Shown: positions 51,389 to 61,457 of the stretch, piece after piece
Layout: each line of letters opens with the position of its first letter
How positions within the stretch are numbered: the stretch's first letter is position 1
Origin: Prochlorococcus sp. AG-363-N20
GTDB lineage: Bacteria > Cyanobacteriota > Cyanobacteriia > PCC-6307 > Cyanobiaceae
DNA length: 61,457 nt
Direction: 5' to 3'
NCBI GenBank assembly: GCA_003280105.1
Contig: QCFX01000008.1
Coordinates: 1 to 61,457 of the forward strand
The notes under the pieces: model-generated
Databases searched by the model: none
What the model saw: the letters and a program-made list of their open reading frames with translations, nothing else
What the model was told of the DNA's origin: nothing
Position numbers and translations under genes: made by a program

Positions 51389-51571
51389 TTAGCTCTTGTC
51401 TTCTATGGAATCTATAAAAGCAGTCGCTTCTTCCATGTCATTACAGAATTTGCAGGAACCTAGGTAGCAACCTATGTAACGCATAAAAGAGCTTTTGCCC
51501 CCACTCAATTGGTATTTATGAATAGTTCCACCTTGTGGTGTTGCATGAATTAATTCTGGAAGAGGAGGCAT
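51389..51571 (-). CDS. Small conserved hypothetical protein with CxxC, 60 aa
   Basis: The peptide has two halves: MPPLPELIHATPQGGTIHKY, then SFMRYIGCYLGSCKFCNDME and a helical acidic tail. Three Cys (GCYLGSCKFC) form a CxxC plus one, which could bind metal or be redox-active. No named family is recognised. The stop is 30 bases from the convergent amidotransferase stop. Confidence 0.6.
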   Translation of the reverse strand: MPPLPELIHATPQGGTIHKYQLSGGKSSFMRYIGCYLGSCKFCNDMEEATAFIDSIEDKS

Positions 51572-51754
51572 CTCAAATGTGTTTAACTACTCGAAATTTG
51601 CGATACTTCGCTTTTTTTCGCAATAGGTGCATTTACTCCATTAATAATTCATGATGATTTTTTGTATTCGCTAAAGCTTCGTTTGTTTGGATCCTCGGTA
51701 TTGATTAAGTCTTATAGCTATTTTACTTTTATCGATTTGAGATTAGATGTTAAT

Positions 51755-51831
<77 letters not shown>

Positions 51832-51873
51832 GCGTCAATTAAGCATACATCTTTGTGCTCTTCATAAGGCTTT

Positions 51874-52851
51874 TTAATTGTTCTGGAAACTTAACTCGCC
51901 TGTCACTTCAAGCTTTAGCCCAGGTGAAAGTTTAAGTATTTGTTCTTCTAGTTCTTCTAGTCCTATGGGTGTAAGCCAATCAAGCTGCTTCAGAACGTGG
52001 AGAGCAACTGCTTGTTTCGCCCGCTTTGAGCCATCTTCAACCTTTATTGCTATGCCTATGCCTTCACCTATTCGACTTAAGCATTGAATACCCTCAGCCC
52101 CTCCTTTGCTCAACAGCTGTCCATGTGCGCGGTTCATTAATTCAGTATCAAAACGGCCATTGCCTGCAACAAACTCTGGTTCAGCTCGCATTGCCCTGCT
52201 GACTTTTTCAAGTTCTGGATGCTTAGAACCACTTAGATGCGCGTAAAGTAAAGCCATTTGTGCCAATTGCAATTTTAATGTTGGCGCACCACAGTCATCT
52301 TTTTCCGCGACTAATTCTTCTGCGGGAAGGCCAAGGAGTTCAGATATTCTTCTTAAAATCTCTAATTGCAAAGGATGCTTCCCTTGAAGGTAATTCTCTA
52401 GAGTCCACCCCATTTTTTTGCATGTAGCTAGAAATGCCGCATGTTTTCCTGAGCAATTATGTTGAAGTGCGCTAACAGCTCCTTTAGGTGTTGGACATTG
52501 TAGAGATTCTGGAGCTATATCAGAATCCCATAGGATTTTAAAAGCTTCCCTCGCGTGCATTGCAGACCCTGAATGTGATCCGCAACAAAGAGCTAACCCT
52601 TTTTCGCTACAATTAATTTTTTCTGCAGTGCCACTACTTATAAAAGGTAGAACTTGAAAAGGCTTTAAAGCTGATCTAATAAATGTTATATAGTCTGGAT
52701 TTCCTGCGCGCATTAAAACTCTTCCTTTTAAATCACAAACAGTTACATGAACGTTATGAATAGATTCAACGGAGGAACCACGCTTTAATTCCACTAATAA
52801 TGGAGGATGATTGCTTCTTCTTCTATTTTTTAAGCCACTTGATAAATTCAT
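51874..52851 (-). CDS. Asparaginase II family protein
   Basis: The protein has 325 residues. It matches the PF06089 family: PLLVELKRGSSVESIHNVHV at the start, then FIRSALKPFQVLPFI, CCGSHSGSAMHAREA, QHNCSGKHAAFLATC and KDDCGAPTLKLQLAQ. Rhizobial AnsA/ReAV-type members hydrolyse asparagine with Cys/Lys/Ser residues. The conserved SxK and the DDCG Cys are present. It may supply ammonium from asparagine, which is inferred. It follows the CGLD27 gene by nine bases on the same strand. Confidence 0.9.
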   Translation of the reverse strand: MNLSSGLKNRRRSNHPPLLVELKRGSSVESIHNVHVTVCDLKGRVLMRAGNPDYITFIRSALKPFQVLPFISSGTAEKINCSEKGLALCCGSHSGSAMHAREAFKILWDSDIAPESLQCPTPKGAVSALQHNCSGKHAAFLATCKKMGWTLENYLQGKHPLQLEILRRISELLGLPAEELVAEKDDCGAPTLKLQLAQMALLYAHLSGSKHPELEKVSRAMRAEPEFVAGNGRFDTELMNRAHGQLLSKGGAEGIQCLSRIGEGIGIAIKVEDGSKRAKQAVALHVLKQLDWLTPIGLEELEEQILKLSPGLKLEVTGELSFQNN

Positions 52852-52860
52852 AAGGACTTC

Positions 52861-53370
52861 TTAACTTATAAAAAATCTAATTGATGTAAGTCCACTGAGA
52901 ATGATAATGGAGGATATAGCATATAATGCTTTTATTAGGAATTGGATAATTGGTTTTACTTCATGTTGGGCAATAAGAAGATCTTTTTGCCTCCAGTTAA
53001 GTGGTTTTTCCCAAATTTCTCCGTCATACCAGCCAGACTTTTCATATTCAACTTTATCTGACGATAGTCGTTTAAGTATATAATCCCAGCCTATCAACTG
53101 TCTTATTATAAGAAATAATGGAGAGAATAAACTTATAATCAGACTAACAAGTAACATTGCCAAAAAGTTACCTTTTAGCGTTATACTGCCACTTGAGATT
53201 ATGAAGACAAAAGGAAAAAAAAGAATCCAGCTTATTATGAGAGATCTGTAAAACTTATTACTTTTATTAAGTGGCCAGTTAAAGAACCAGGATTCGGTGA
53301 ATGCACAATACTCCGCTAATGGTCTTTGTTTATAGGGAACTGGACAATGGTCATTGAAACTCATTTCCAT
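52861..53370 (-). CDS. CGLD27/Ycf36 (DUF1230) membrane protein
   Basis: The protein has 169 residues. The N-terminal hallmark is CPVPYKQRPLAEYCAFTES followed by a WFFNWP motif. Two membrane helices come next (SLIISWILFFPFVFIIS and FLAMLLVSLIISLFSPLFL). After the WDYILKRLSSDKVEYEKSGW block there is a DLLIAQHEVKPI segment and a last helix. The family is conserved from cyanobacteria to plastids (CGLD27); in plants it has been linked to chloroplast manganese or iron handling, as I recall. The stop and rsfS end share a base with the adjacent gene. Confidence 0.87.
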   Translation of the reverse strand: MEMSFNDHCPVPYKQRPLAEYCAFTESWFFNWPLNKSNKFYRSLIISWILFFPFVFIISSGSITLKGNFLAMLLVSLIISLFSPLFLIIRQLIGWDYILKRLSSDKVEYEKSGWYDGEIWEKPLNWRQKDLLIAQHEVKPIIQFLIKALYAISSIIILSGLTSIRFFIS

Positions 53371-53738
53371 TACATTGCCTTACTACTGGTTTTAAATGTA
53401 TGAGTTTCTCCATTGCTCCAAAATGCTTCTATATCGTAGAAATTCCTTTCATTTGGTTGAAAAACATGAACAATCAACTCTCCATAATCTAGTAGTGCCC
53501 ATTTCGCCGCATTAATACCTTCTTTTCTTAATGGAATTCGATTTGCCTTGTCTTTAAGCGTATCCTCAACTGATTTAACTATTGCTCTAACTTGTACATC
53601 TGATAGTCCTTCTGTCACTACTATCCAGTCCGTAAGTGTTGACACTCCATCTACTCTAATTAATTGGATATTACCTGCTTTTTTGTCATCGCAGGCTTCT
53701 CCAGCGAGATTTGCAAGTTCCTCGCTACCCATAAACAT
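53370..53738 (-). CDS. rsfS: Ribosomal silencing factor RsfS (Iojap)
   Basis: It binds ribosomal protein L14 and blocks subunit joining under starvation. The core has ELANLAGEACDDKKAGNIQL, WIVVTEGLSDVQVRAIVKSV, and KWALLDYGELIVHVFQPNER, the diagnostic D-x-G-x-x-x-VHxF region. I choose ATG 53738 (MFMGSEELA...), the nearest to family homology; a longer start at 53804 lies inside the upstream gene. It overlaps the DUF3318 gene by about 14 bases and the CGLD27 gene by one, so translation is coupled. Confidence 0.92.
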   Translation of the reverse strand: MFMGSEELANLAGEACDDKKAGNIQLIRVDGVSTLTDWIVVTEGLSDVQVRAIVKSVEDTLKDKANRIPLRKEGINAAKWALLDYGELIVHVFQPNERNFYDIEAFWSNGETHTFKTSSKAM

Positions 53739-54360
53739 TTTCGCTTGTGATTGATTGGCGAGAGCCTTCCTGTTGAGCCATTTCGGCACGTGCTTTCCCG
53801 GCACTTTTCCTAAGTGCTTCTAATCGATCTTCATAGAATGATCTTTTCTTCTTTTTTCTTGTTTTTTCAACAAGCTCTTTTAATGCACCCCCTAGGCTTT
53901 TATAGGCATTAGGCACGCTGTACCCAAACCTACAAGCAAGATCAATTGCCCTTTCATCAGCTGCAATTGCATCTTGAAGTCTTTTTTCAGAATTATTTTT
54001 TAAATACAAACGGTATCCCGCAAAGCCTGAGAGGCCTAGTGCCATTAGGAGAAGCAGTCCATCTTGTACCCATAGTTCACCGATTGCACCACCTAGGCCA
54101 ATGGCTAGCGCAGCCATCTCCCATCCATCTCGAGGGATTGTGTCGTTTTGAATACGACCAACTTCATGCCAAAAAAGCATATTTCTATGGTCTTGAGCTA
54201 AACCTTCCCATTGGTCAAGATCAACTTGAATTTCAACTTCATCTCGACCAATTTCTTCAAGGGTTATTAAAGGAGGATCTACTGCAGCAGCTGCTTCCAC
54301 GAATACCCAACTTTGATTTTCTGGTGGCAGCAGCCCTTTGAGGCGCTGAAGTTCGCTCAT
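53725..54360 (-). CDS. DUF3318 protein
   Basis: The protein has 211 residues. An acidic N-terminal domain (about 1-75; RLKGLLPPENQSWVFVEAAA, DQWEGLAQDHRNMLFWHEVGR) is followed by two membrane helices (AALAIGLGGAIGELWVQ and LLLLMALGLSGFAGYRLYL) and a basic C-terminal helix with KSLGGALKELVEKTRKKKKR. The family is cyanobacterial, with an HExxH-like HEVGR segment hinting at a protease-type fold, but the function is unknown. It overlaps rsfS. Confidence 0.85.
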   Translation of the reverse strand: MSELQRLKGLLPPENQSWVFVEAAAAVDPPLITLEEIGRDEVEIQVDLDQWEGLAQDHRNMLFWHEVGRIQNDTIPRDGWEMAALAIGLGGAIGELWVQDGLLLLMALGLSGFAGYRLYLKNNSEKRLQDAIAADERAIDLACRFGYSVPNAYKSLGGALKELVEKTRKKKKRSFYEDRLEALRKSAGKARAEMAQQEGSRQSITSENVYG

Positions 54361-54472
54361 AATCTTTTAGTCTCCTCCCAATCAAATAGGCAATTATCTT
54401 TGATTTTAGTCAGCTATTTGTATAAGGCAGCGTGGGAAGCTAGTTGTGTTAGGAACTAGTTCTTAAATAACT

Positions 54473-57400
54473 ATGCCCCGGCGTACAGACTTGCGTCGAA
54501 TTCTCCTCCTTGGATCAGGTCCCATAGTGATCGGCCAGGCGTGCGAGTTTGACTATTCAGGAACTCAAGCTTGTAAAGCCCTCAAAGCTGAAGGGTATGA
54601 GGTCGTATTGGTCAATTCCAATCCAGCGTCAATCATGACCGACCCGGAGATGGCTGATAGAACTTATATCGAACCATTAACAGTTGAAGTTGTATCTCGA
54701 GTAATCGAATTAGAGAAGCCTCAAGCGTTGTTGCCAACAATGGGGGGGCAGACGGCTCTTAACATTGCTGTTCAACTAGCTGAAACTGGAGTCTTAAATC
54801 GTTTTGGTGTTGAATTAATTGGAGCGGATTTATCAGCAATTAAAAAAGCAGAAGATAGACAACTTTTTAAAGAAGCAATGGAAAAAATTGGGGTTAATGT
54901 GTGCCCTTCTGGTATTGCCTCAAATTTAGCTGAAGTAAAAACGGTAGGAGATCAAATAGCCACTTTTCCTAGAATAATTAGACCAGCTTTTACTCTTGGA
55001 GGTAGCGGAGGAGGAATTGCATATAACGATGAGGAATTCCTGGAGATATGTAAATCTGGTTTAGATGCTAGTCCAGTTTCTCAAATATTAATAGAAAAAT
55101 CACTTATAGGTTGGAAAGAGTTTGAGCTTGAAGTTATGAGAGATTTGGCAGATAATGTTGTGATTGTTTGCAGCATAGAGAATCTTGACCCAATGGGAAT
55201 CCATACAGGTGATTCAATTACAGTTGCCCCAGCTCAAACACTTACTGATAAAGAATTTCAAAGACTCCGAGATCAGTCAATATCAATAATAAGAGAAATA
55301 GGAGTTGCAACAGGAGGAAGCAATATTCAATTCGCAATTAAACCAGAAGATGGAGAAGTCATAGTTATTGAAATGAACCCTAGAGTAAGTAGATCTTCTG
55401 CTTTGGCTAGTAAGGCCACCGGTTTTCCAATTGCAAAAATAGCTGCACTACTAGCGATTGGATATACATTAGATGAAATTATTAATGACATAACAGGCAA
55501 AACCCCAGCCTGCTTTGAGCCTACTATTGACTATGTTGTCACGAAAATACCCAGATTTGCTTTTGAAAAGTTTAGAGGTAGCCCATCAGTCTTAACAACA
55601 TCTATGAAGTCAGTAGGTGAAGCCATGGCAATAGGTAGAAGTTTTGAAGAGTCATTTCAAAAAGCAATAAGGTCTTTAGAGATAGGTTATTCAGGATGGG
55701 GATGTGACCGTCATGATGAAAAAATTGACGATAAGGATATTGAGAAACTTCTTAGAATTCCTTCTCCAGAAAGGATAATGGCTGTTAGGAAAGCAATGAT
55801 ACAAGGTAAGTCGAACGAAGAAATATATCAGCTAAGTAAAATTGATAGATGGTTCCTGGACAAACTAAGAAATATAATTAATGCTCAATTAACTCTTCTT
55901 GATGATTGTCGATTAAGCGAATTAGGTGCCGAAGCACTTTTGGAATTAAAACAACTTGGCTTTTCTGATAATCAGATAGCTTGGGCTACTAATACAGACG
56001 AATTAAATGTACGGAAATATAGAAAATCCTTAGATATCTTACCTATATATAAGACTGTAGATACCTGTGCGGCTGAATTTTCATCTAATACACCCTATCA
56101 TTACTCTACATACGAAAAGAAACTATCCAAAATTAATAATAATTCTCAGATAATAAACTTAAAAGCTCAAGATGAAGTGAAAATTGATCAACAAAAAAAA
56201 GTTATAATTCTTGGAGGAGGTCCAAATCGAATAGGACAAGGAATTGAATTTGATTATTGTTGTTGCCATGCTTCATTTGAAGCACAAAAAGCAGACTTTT
56301 CTACAATAATGATAAACAGCAATCCTGAAACTGTTTCAACAGACTATGATACTAGCGATAGGCTTTATTTTGAGCCCTTAACATTTGAGGATGTACTAAA
56401 TGTTATTGAAGTTGAGAACGCAGAAGGAGTAATTGTCCAATTTGGAGGCCAAACTCCTCTTAAGTTGTCTATGCCTTTATTGAAATGGTTAGAAGATGAT
56501 TCTAATAAAGAAATAAAAACTCAGATATGGGGAACATCACCTCGTTCGATAGATCAAGCAGAAGATCGAGAATTATTTGAGACTATATTGCGTAAATTGC
56601 AAATTCGTCAGCCTAAAAATGGTATTGCAAGAACAAAAGAGGAAGCTCATTCCATTGCAGAAAGAATTAATTACCCTGTAGTTGTAAGACCTTCATATGT
56701 TTTAGGTGGCAGAGCAATGGAGGTTGTATTTGATGGTGAAGAACTAAATAGATATATGTCAGAAGCTGTAAAAGTTGAGCCAGATCACCCTGTCTTGATA
56801 GATCAGTATTTAGAAAATGCAGTTGAAGTCGATGTTGACGCTCTTTCTGATTCTCAAAGAGTTGTTGTAATAGGAGGCCTTATGGAACATATTGAGCCCG
56901 CTGGTATTCATTCAGGTGATTCTGCCTGTTGTCTCCCATCAATTTCATTGACTAATAAGTCCAAGGATTTAATCAAGAAATGGACTCAATTACTAGCTCA
57001 GGAGCTAAATGTCAAAGGACTTATTAATCTGCAGTTTGCTGTGCAACGTGATTCTTTAGGAGATGAAAAGGTATACATTATTGAAGCAAATCCACGAGCC
57101 TCCAGAACAGTTCCTTTTGTTTCTAAAGCCACTGGTGTTCCATTAGCTCGTATCGCCACTCGTTTAATGGCTGGCCAAACGCTCAAGGAGATAGGAATTC
57201 TTAAAGAGCCAATACCTCCTCTTCAATCAATTAAAGAAGCTGTTTTGCCGTTTAGAAGATTTCCTGGAGCAGACAGTGTTTTAGGTCCTGAGATGCGTTC
57301 TACAGGAGAAGTTATGGGCTCTGCTCAGAGTTTTGGGATGGCTTATGCAAAGGCCGAACTTGGAGCGGGAGATGCTTTGCCAACATCAGGGATAGTTTTT

Positions 57401-57781
57401 CTCTCAACTCATGATCGCGATAAGCCAGGCTTGATTCCAATAGCTCAAAGGCTTATTGAATTGGGATTTGGACTAATTGCAACATCTGGAACTGCAGCTG
57501 TACTAAATAATTCTGAGATACCAGTTGATTCAATCTTAAAAGTACATGAAGGGCGCCCTAATATCGAAGATTTAATACGTTCCGGGAAAGTTCAATTGGT
57601 TATTAATACTCCTATAGGTCGTCAGGCTGCGCATGATGATAAATATTTACGCCGAGCAGCTCTTGATTATTCCGTCCCAACCCTCACAACTCTGGCTGGA
57701 GCTAGAGCGGCTGTAGAAGGTATATCTGCATTGCAAGAGCAAACTCTTTCAATCTGCGCTTTACAGGACATTCATTCATGA
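54473..57781 (+). CDS. carB: Carbamoyl-phosphate synthase large subunit
   Basis: It makes carbamoyl phosphate for pyrimidines and arginine from bicarbonate, ATP and ammonia delivered by CarA. The two homologous ATP-grasp halves are visible: [20 protein letters not shown] near residue 13 and [18 protein letters not shown] near residue 580, with [10 protein letters not shown] and [15 protein letters not shown] in the respective active sites. The C-terminal MGS-like allosteric domain (about 960-1090) includes [12 protein letters not shown]. The length of 1102 residues is normal. The stop overlaps the next start (ATGA). It is divergent from DUF3318. Confidence 0.97.
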   Translation: MPRRTDLRRILLLGSGPIVIGQACEFDYSGTQACKALKAEGYEVVLVNSNPASIMTDPEMADRTYIEPLTVEVVSRVIELEKPQALLPTMGGQTALNIAVQLAETGVLNRFGVELIGADLSAIKKAEDRQLFKEAMEKIGVNVCPSGIASNLAEVKTVGDQIATFPRIIRPAFTLGGSGGGIAYNDEEFLEICKSGLDASPVSQILIEKSLIGWKEFELEVMRDLADNVVIVCSIENLDPMGIHTGDSITVAPAQTLTDKEFQRLRDQSISIIREIGVATGGSNIQFAIKPEDGEVIVIEMNPRVSRSSALASKATGFPIAKIAALLAIGYTLDEIINDITGKTPACFEPTIDYVVTKIPRFAFEKFRGSPSVLTTSMKSVGEAMAIGRSFEESFQKAIRSLEIGYSGWGCDRHDEKIDDKDIEKLLRIPSPERIMAVRKAMIQGKSNEEIYQLSKIDRWFLDKLRNIINAQLTLLDDCRLSELGAEALLELKQLGFSDNQIAWATNTDELNVRKYRKSLDILPIYKTVDTCAAEFSSNTPYHYSTYEKKLSKINNNSQIINLKAQDEVKIDQQKKVIILGGGPNRIGQGIEFDYCCCHASFEAQKADFSTIMINSNPETVSTDYDTSDRLYFEPLTFEDVLNVIEVENAEGVIVQFGGQTPLKLSMPLLKWLEDDSNKEIKTQIWGTSPRSIDQAEDRELFETILRKLQIRQPKNGIARTKEEAHSIAERINYPVVVRPSYVLGGRAMEVVFDGEELNRYMSEAVKVEPDHPVLIDQYLENAVEVDVDALSDSQRVVVIGGLMEHIEPAGIHSGDSACCLPSISLTNKSKDLIKKWTQLLAQELNVKGLINLQFAVQRDSLGDEKVYIIEANPRASRTVPFVSKATGVPLARIATRLMAGQTLKEIGILKEPIPPLQSIKEAVLPFRRFPGADSVLGPEMRSTGEVMGSAQSFGMAYAKAELGAGDALPTSGIVFLSTHDRDKPGLIPIAQRLIELGFGLIATSGTAAVLNNSEIPVDSILKVHEGRPNIEDLIRSGKVQLVINTPIGRQAAHDDKYLRRAALDYSVPTLTTLAGARAAVEGISALQEQTLSICALQDIHS

Positions 57782-58458
57782 AATTCGATACTGCTATTTC
57801 TAGTTCTTATAAAAAGGGACAAGATTGTACAAAACAATTTCGCAAGGCATATCTTAATAGGTATACCTGGGACGAAGGCTTTGACGGGTACAAAGGAATA
57901 TGTCAATGGAGTAATGGAGAAAAGACTCTAAATGGGATTTTTGAATTAGGCAAGGACCTGAAGCCACATATTGAAGGTATTAATAATGAAGACATTTCTA
58001 AGGCAATATATTCTCAACTATGGGAGGTTTCTATCCATAGAGTTAGAAGATCATTTAACTCTATTCATGGAGAAAACCAATTCTACTTTGGAGATATTAA
58101 TGAATCAGGTATTGAGGTAATTGTAAATGGCAAAAACAAGGGAGATAGTTATAGAATTAAAGATAATATAATAACTATGGTTAATCGAAATATGCATGGA
58201 ATGCTGATTAAGATATATACTCTATCTACTATTGATACCGGCTTTGGTTATTTAAGTAGTCGATATACTAGCGAATATAGAAATACTCAATCAGGTGAAA
58301 TAATTAACCCAAAAAATATTTTTGAGGATAATTTTACACCTTTGTTTGATGGGGGGCCTTGGGTTTTGACAAAAAGAGTCGTTAAAACAGCTAATAAATC
58401 CTTATCCGCTAACCACAACCAAACTTTCACCTTTCTTGATTTAAAAAAGATTGAGTAA
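57778..58458 (+). CDS. DUF3386 protein
   Basis: The protein has 226 residues, soluble. It matches the cyanobacterial DUF3386 family: [20 protein letters not shown] near the start, the [20 protein letters not shown] block, and [22 protein letters not shown] later. Beta-strands dominate. The function is unknown; some members are lumenal or secreted, but no signal peptide is seen here. Its ATG overlaps the carB stop by four bases, so it is co-translated with carB. Confidence 0.85.
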   Translation: MKFDTAISSSYKKGQDCTKQFRKAYLNRYTWDEGFDGYKGICQWSNGEKTLNGIFELGKDLKPHIEGINNEDISKAIYSQLWEVSIHRVRRSFNSIHGENQFYFGDINESGIEVIVNGKNKGDSYRIKDNIITMVNRNMHGMLIKIYTLSTIDTGFGYLSSRYTSEYRNTQSGEIINPKNIFEDNFTPLFDGGPWVLTKRVVKTANKSLSANHNQTFTFLDLKKIE

Positions 58459-58516
58459 GTTCTTGCCAGCTCACTGAGGCTGTGAGAGCATTTATCAGAG
58501 TTCGAACTGATTCGAA

Positions 58517-59905
58517 GTGTTTTTCTCCCATAGCGAACACTTTATTTCTCTGTCCTTTCCTCAATCGGGGAAGGCTTTAGAGGAGATAATCAGTCAGGTA
58601 AATGACCCTCTAAATGATTTCGCTTGGGGATGGCCCACTGTTTTTCTGATAGCTCTAACAGGAATTGTTTTAACAATAGGTCTTAGGTTTATGCCCATTT
58701 TGCGAATTCCTTTTGGTTTTCGTAAGGCACTCAGTTTTTCTTCTGAGCATTCTGAGGATGGACAGATCAGTCCTTTTGAGGCACTGATGACTTCGCTTTC
58801 GGCAACAATTGGTACCGGGAATATTGCAGGTGTAGCTGCTGCTATTGCGATAGGTGGCCCTGGAGCGGTTTTTTGGATGTGGCTAATCGCAATATTTGGA
58901 ATTGCCACTAAATATTCTGAAGCTGTATTGGCTGTTCATTTTCGAGAAGTTGACGCCTTAGGTAACTACGTTGGTGGACCTATGTATTACATAAAAAATG
59001 GACTTGGCTCCAAATGGGCTTGGTTAGGTGGTGTATTTGCTTTGTTTGGAATGTTGGCAGGTTTTGGTATAGGTAATGGTGTTCAATCCTTTGAAGTCTC
59101 TAGCGCACTTGCTTTGGTTGGGATTCCTCCATTGCTTACAGGAATGGTTTTAGGTGCGCTTGTGTTTTCTGTAATTATTGGCGGTATAAAAAGAATCGCG
59201 AAAGCCGCATCGGCGATTGTTCCCACAATGGCCATACTTTATGTGACTGCATGTTTGATTATTCTTCTTGCAAATATATCTGAGATTCCTGAAGCTTTTT
59301 CAACGATCTTTTCTAATGCTTTTACTGGTAAGGCTGCAATAGGAGGAACTTTGGCTCAAGTTATACTTATGGGATTTAAAAGAGGCATATTTTCAAATGA
59401 GGCAGGACTTGGAAGTGCTCCAATAGCTCATGCATCTGCAAAGACAAATGACCCTGTAAGACAAGGGACTGTAGCAATGTTAGGAACTTTTATCGACACT
59501 ATAATTATTTGTTCAATGACAGCATTAGTTATTATTTCTACTGGAGCGTACAAGACTGGTGAGTCCGGAGCTAATTTATCAATTGCAGCTTTTAATAGTG
59601 CATTTCCCGGTACTGGATGGATCGTAATTGTTGGATTAGTTGTATTTGCATTTACTACAGTATTGGGTTGGAGTGTATATGGAGAACGTTGTACTGAATA
59701 TCTCTTTGGTGTTAAAGCAATTCTTCCTTTTCGTCTAATATGGGTTGGTACAGTGGTATTGGGCTCTGTAGCTGGAAATAGAGGAGTTGTTTGGGCTGTT
59801 GCTGATACTTTAAATGGTTTAATGGCTATTCCAAATCTAATAGCACTTTTACTTCTTTCGGGAACAGTATTTCAGCTTACTCGAAAATATAAATTTGGTT
59901 CTTAA
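58517..59905 (+). CDS. Alanine/glycine:cation symporter (AGCS) family protein
   Basis: The protein has 462 residues and about ten membrane helices. The AGCS signature is clear: SPFEALMTSLSATIGTGNIAG, GPGAVFWMWLIAIFGIATKY, VGGPMYYIKNGLGSKWAW and FKRGIFSNEAGLGSAPIAH. It imports alanine, glycine or related amino acids with Na+. The start is GTG; the exact start may be nearer to residue 25, but no closer well-placed codon is better. It is convergent with the small DUF6447-like gene. Confidence 0.9.
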   Translation: MFFSHSEHFISLSFPQSGKALEEIISQVNDPLNDFAWGWPTVFLIALTGIVLTIGLRFMPILRIPFGFRKALSFSSEHSEDGQISPFEALMTSLSATIGTGNIAGVAAAIAIGGPGAVFWMWLIAIFGIATKYSEAVLAVHFREVDALGNYVGGPMYYIKNGLGSKWAWLGGVFALFGMLAGFGIGNGVQSFEVSSALALVGIPPLLTGMVLGALVFSVIIGGIKRIAKAASAIVPTMAILYVTACLIILLANISEIPEAFSTIFSNAFTGKAAIGGTLAQVILMGFKRGIFSNEAGLGSAPIAHASAKTNDPVRQGTVAMLGTFIDTIIICSMTALVIISTGAYKTGESGANLSIAAFNSAFPGTGWIVIVGLVVFAFTTVLGWSVYGERCTEYLFGVKAILPFRLIWVGTVVLGSVAGNRGVVWAVADTLNGLMAIPNLIALLLLSGTVFQLTRKYKFGS

Positions 59906-59918
59906 GACCGGCGTGTAA

Positions 59919-60155
59919 TTATTTCGCATCCGGCATAGGGGCAACCCCTTTGAGTTTTTCATTTAATTGTTTAGCCATTGATTGCCTACCTACCGCAAGT
60001 ACTTTAAGAGTGTCTTCATGCATGCGCAGCTGTGCATCAGCAACTTGCATTCCTTTTACGAGTTCTTTTAATTCTTCTGGTAATCGATTTAAGTCGTAAC
60101 GCTTGCCTTCAAACGTAAGGATTGGTTCGGAACCTTGAGATGCAGAGTTAGTCAT
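59919..60155 (-). CDS. Small conserved hypothetical protein (DUF6447-like), 78 aa
   Basis: The protein has a beta start, ILTFEGKRYDLNRLPEELK, and then a helical part, LVKGMQVADAQLRMHEDTLK, with a Lys-rich C-terminus. This pattern matches the DUF6447 family of cyanobacteria and phages. The function is unknown. It lies 88 bases upstream of the MsbA-like gene end, on the same strand. Confidence 0.7.
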   Translation of the reverse strand: MTNSASQGSEPILTFEGKRYDLNRLPEELKELVKGMQVADAQLRMHEDTLKVLAVGRQSMAKQLNEKLKGVAPMPDAK

Positions 60156-60243
60156 GTTTTCGTTGGCTCAGATGTAGGAAGTGAGTGGATGGAGAATGTT
60201 TTAATTGTAGATGTGAATTATTGGAAAATATAAATCACAGTTC

Positions 60244-61457
60244 TTATTTTCTTATTAACTGTCTTTCACAAAGCTCACTATATCGCCCTTTTCTTTTGAT
60301 AAGTTCATCGTGGTTCCCAATATCACATATTGCTCCATTTTCTATTACTACTATCTTATCTGCTTCTTGCACTGTTGATAGTCGATGCGCAATCACTATT
60401 ACAGTTCTGCCGTTCATTGCTTGACTAAGGCCTAATTGAACTGACGCTTCTGCTTCGGCATCTAATGCACTTGTTGCTTCATCTAGTAGCAAGACCGATG
60501 GATTTCCAAGGACTGCTCTTGCAATGGCAATTCTTTGTAATTGGCCACCTGAAATATTCGCTCCTCTTTCTCCTAAAAGTGTTTCATATTGATTAGGCAT
60601 TTCCATAATAAAATCATGGGCATTCGCAATTTTTGCTGCTTTTATGATTGCATCTTTAGTGACCGACCTTCCAAGCATAATTGCATCAATTATATTTCCT
60701 GAGAATACAGTTGGGCGTTGAGGCACTAAAGCTATTTCTTTTCTTAACTGACTGGACCTTAATTTTGACAACTCAATTCCATCAAAGAGAACCTCACCGT
60801 TTTGTGGTTGTATAAATCTGAGCAACAATGAAAAGATTGTGCTTTTACCAGCACCAGATGGTCCAACTAGTGCAACAACTTCTCCTTTATTTATTGTAAG
60901 ATCTAAGTTCCTTAAAACCTGTTTCTTATTATCATAAGAGAAGTTAATACCCTTAAATATAATTTCACCTTGAGAGATATCAATTTCTGTAGGACTCTTA
61001 CAATCTTCTTGTTCTTGTTTTTCTTTCTCTATTTCTCTAAGCCTTCTTAATGATGCTTGACCCTGTTGAAATTCATTGAAGTTTGTTGTCAAGTGACTTA
61101 TAGGATCTATAAGCATTAAAAGAGCTGCTACATAGCTGCTAAACCCTTGTGCATCTAATCCTCCGCTTTGTATCCGTGCCGCACCTATTGCTAGAACAGT
61201 TAGGATTCCTGTCGCTTCTATAAAACCTACAACGGGGTGTTGTAATGCTAATAACCTTAATGTTTTGAATCTTGCCTGACGATGTAGATCAATTTCTTTC
61301 TCGAATCTATCTTGGACCCACTGTTCTGCCGCAAAGGCTCTTATCAAGGGTAATCCTAGTATTATTTCATTTACTAAACCCGCTAGATCGCTTACTTGTT
61401 TTTGACTATTTTCTGCAGCAACAAGTACTCTTGAACCGAATGTGCTTACTAATATTG
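60244..61457 (-). CDS. MsbA-like ABC exporter, 3' part (continues beyond the window)
   Basis: The frame is open to the window's last base, so the start lies outside. The visible part has the end of the transmembrane domain (ILGLPLIRAFAAEQW, GIGAA-type helices) and a complete nucleotide-binding domain: Walker A GPSGAGKSTIFSLL, Q-loop ALVPQRPTVFSG, signature NISGGQLQRIAIARAVLG and Walker B SVLLLDEATSALD. The H-loop is VIAHRLSTV. MsbA-type half-exporters move lipids, lipid A or peptides. The first visible in-frame start is TTG 61347, but that is clearly internal. Confidence 0.92.
   Translation of the reverse strand, partial: ILVSTFGSRVLVAAENSQKQVSDLAGLVNEIILGLPLIRAFAAEQWVQDRFEKEIDLHRQARFKTLRLLALQHPVVGFIEATGILTVLAIGAARIQSGGLDAQGFSSYVAALLMLIDPISHLTTNFNEFQQGQASLRRLREIEKEKQEQEDCKSPTEIDISQGEIIFKGINFSYDNKKQVLRNLDLTINKGEVVALVGPSGAGKSTIFSLLLRFIQPQNGEVLFDGIELSKLRSSQLRKEIALVPQRPTVFSGNIIDAIMLGRSVTKDAIIKAAKIANAHDFIMEMPNQYETLLGERGANISGGQLQRIAIARAVLGNPSVLLLDEATSALDAEAEASVQLGLSQAMNGRTVIVIAHRLSTVQEADKIVVIENGAICDIGNHDELIKRKGRYSELCERQLIRK

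Noticed and set aside
58459-58516. Possible hairpin or tRNA-like TTCGAA element between DUF3386 and the symporter
   Set aside because: The CTCAC/GTGAG stem is only five pairs and no cloverleaf can be folded.

Overview
The window is a 61 kb stretch of chromosome from a marine picocyanobacterium, most likely a low-light-adapted Prochlorococcus. The evidence is an AT-rich, densely packed genome with very short intergenic gaps, two adjacent Pcb chlorophyll a/b antenna genes, a Rieske oxygenase of the pheophorbide/chlorophyllide oxygenase type, DUF families restricted to cyanobacteria, and Calvin-cycle genes typical of the group. I cannot name the strain from sequence alone. There are no rRNAs, insertion sequences, prophage or CRISPR arrays. 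One tRNA gene (initiator Met, minus strand) is present.

Layout. 1-6.4 kb (plus strand): the end of glpX, then hemA, glgC, gnd, pgl, a CIA30-like protein and a small unknown protein, covering tetrapyrrole entry, glycogen synthesis and the oxidative pentose phosphate pathway. 6.4-17 kb: ilvD, a degenerate uracil phosphoribosyltransferase, a lumenal pentapeptide protein, a COG0523 (CobW-like) GTPase, a tiny DnaJ-type zinc finger, purS-purQ, two unrelated fructose-bisphosphate aldolases side by side (class II, with class I upstream of it), a sugar-type oxidoreductase broken by an in-frame TGA, and accD. 17-29.5 kb (minus strand): a prepilin peptidase homologue, prk, leuB, lpxD, proB, a YqeG-type HAD phosphatase, DUF3727, ruvX, a GNAT-like protein, a CofE-like protein, a thioredoxin-fold protein, DUF3685 and hisA. 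29.5-36.6 kb: a nucleotide-sugar-epimerase-like protein, pgsA, small membrane proteins, a PPC(DUF296)-glutaredoxin fusion, a GNAT gene whose 5' end does not fit a normal start, nth and a TVP38/VTT membrane protein.

36.6-47.7 kb is the most distinctive part, an iron and light-harvesting neighbourhood. It holds a FutC-like iron ABC ATPase, a 44-residue Cys/Lys-rich peptide divergent from a ferritin over a Fur-box-like site, a Crp-family regulator with repeats of the same TGAGAAT motif upstream, two pcb genes, a second ferritin, a peroxiredoxin-like protein, a zinc-ribbon membrane peptide, an orphan ABC ATPase, flavodoxin, a 35-residue membrane peptide and the Rieske oxygenase that may be the chlorophyllide a oxygenase. 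Iron uptake, iron storage, iron-sparing electron transfer and the antenna (protein and possibly pigment) lie within 11 kb. I infer a co-regulated adaptation module; the sequence shows proximity and candidate operators, not regulation.

47.9-61.5 kb: a three-gene ABC-2 exporter operon followed by a class I glutamine amidotransferase, the tRNA, asparaginase II, CGLD27/Ycf36, rsfS, DUF3318, carB, DUF3386, an alanine/Na+ symporter, a small conserved protein and the 3' part of an MsbA-type ABC exporter that runs off the window. The items most worth a second look are the divergent Cys-rich peptide/ferritin pair, the nonsense codon in the oxidoreductase, the GNAT 5' end, the 35-residue peptide beside the Rieske oxygenase, and a patch of near-identity between the two pcb genes.
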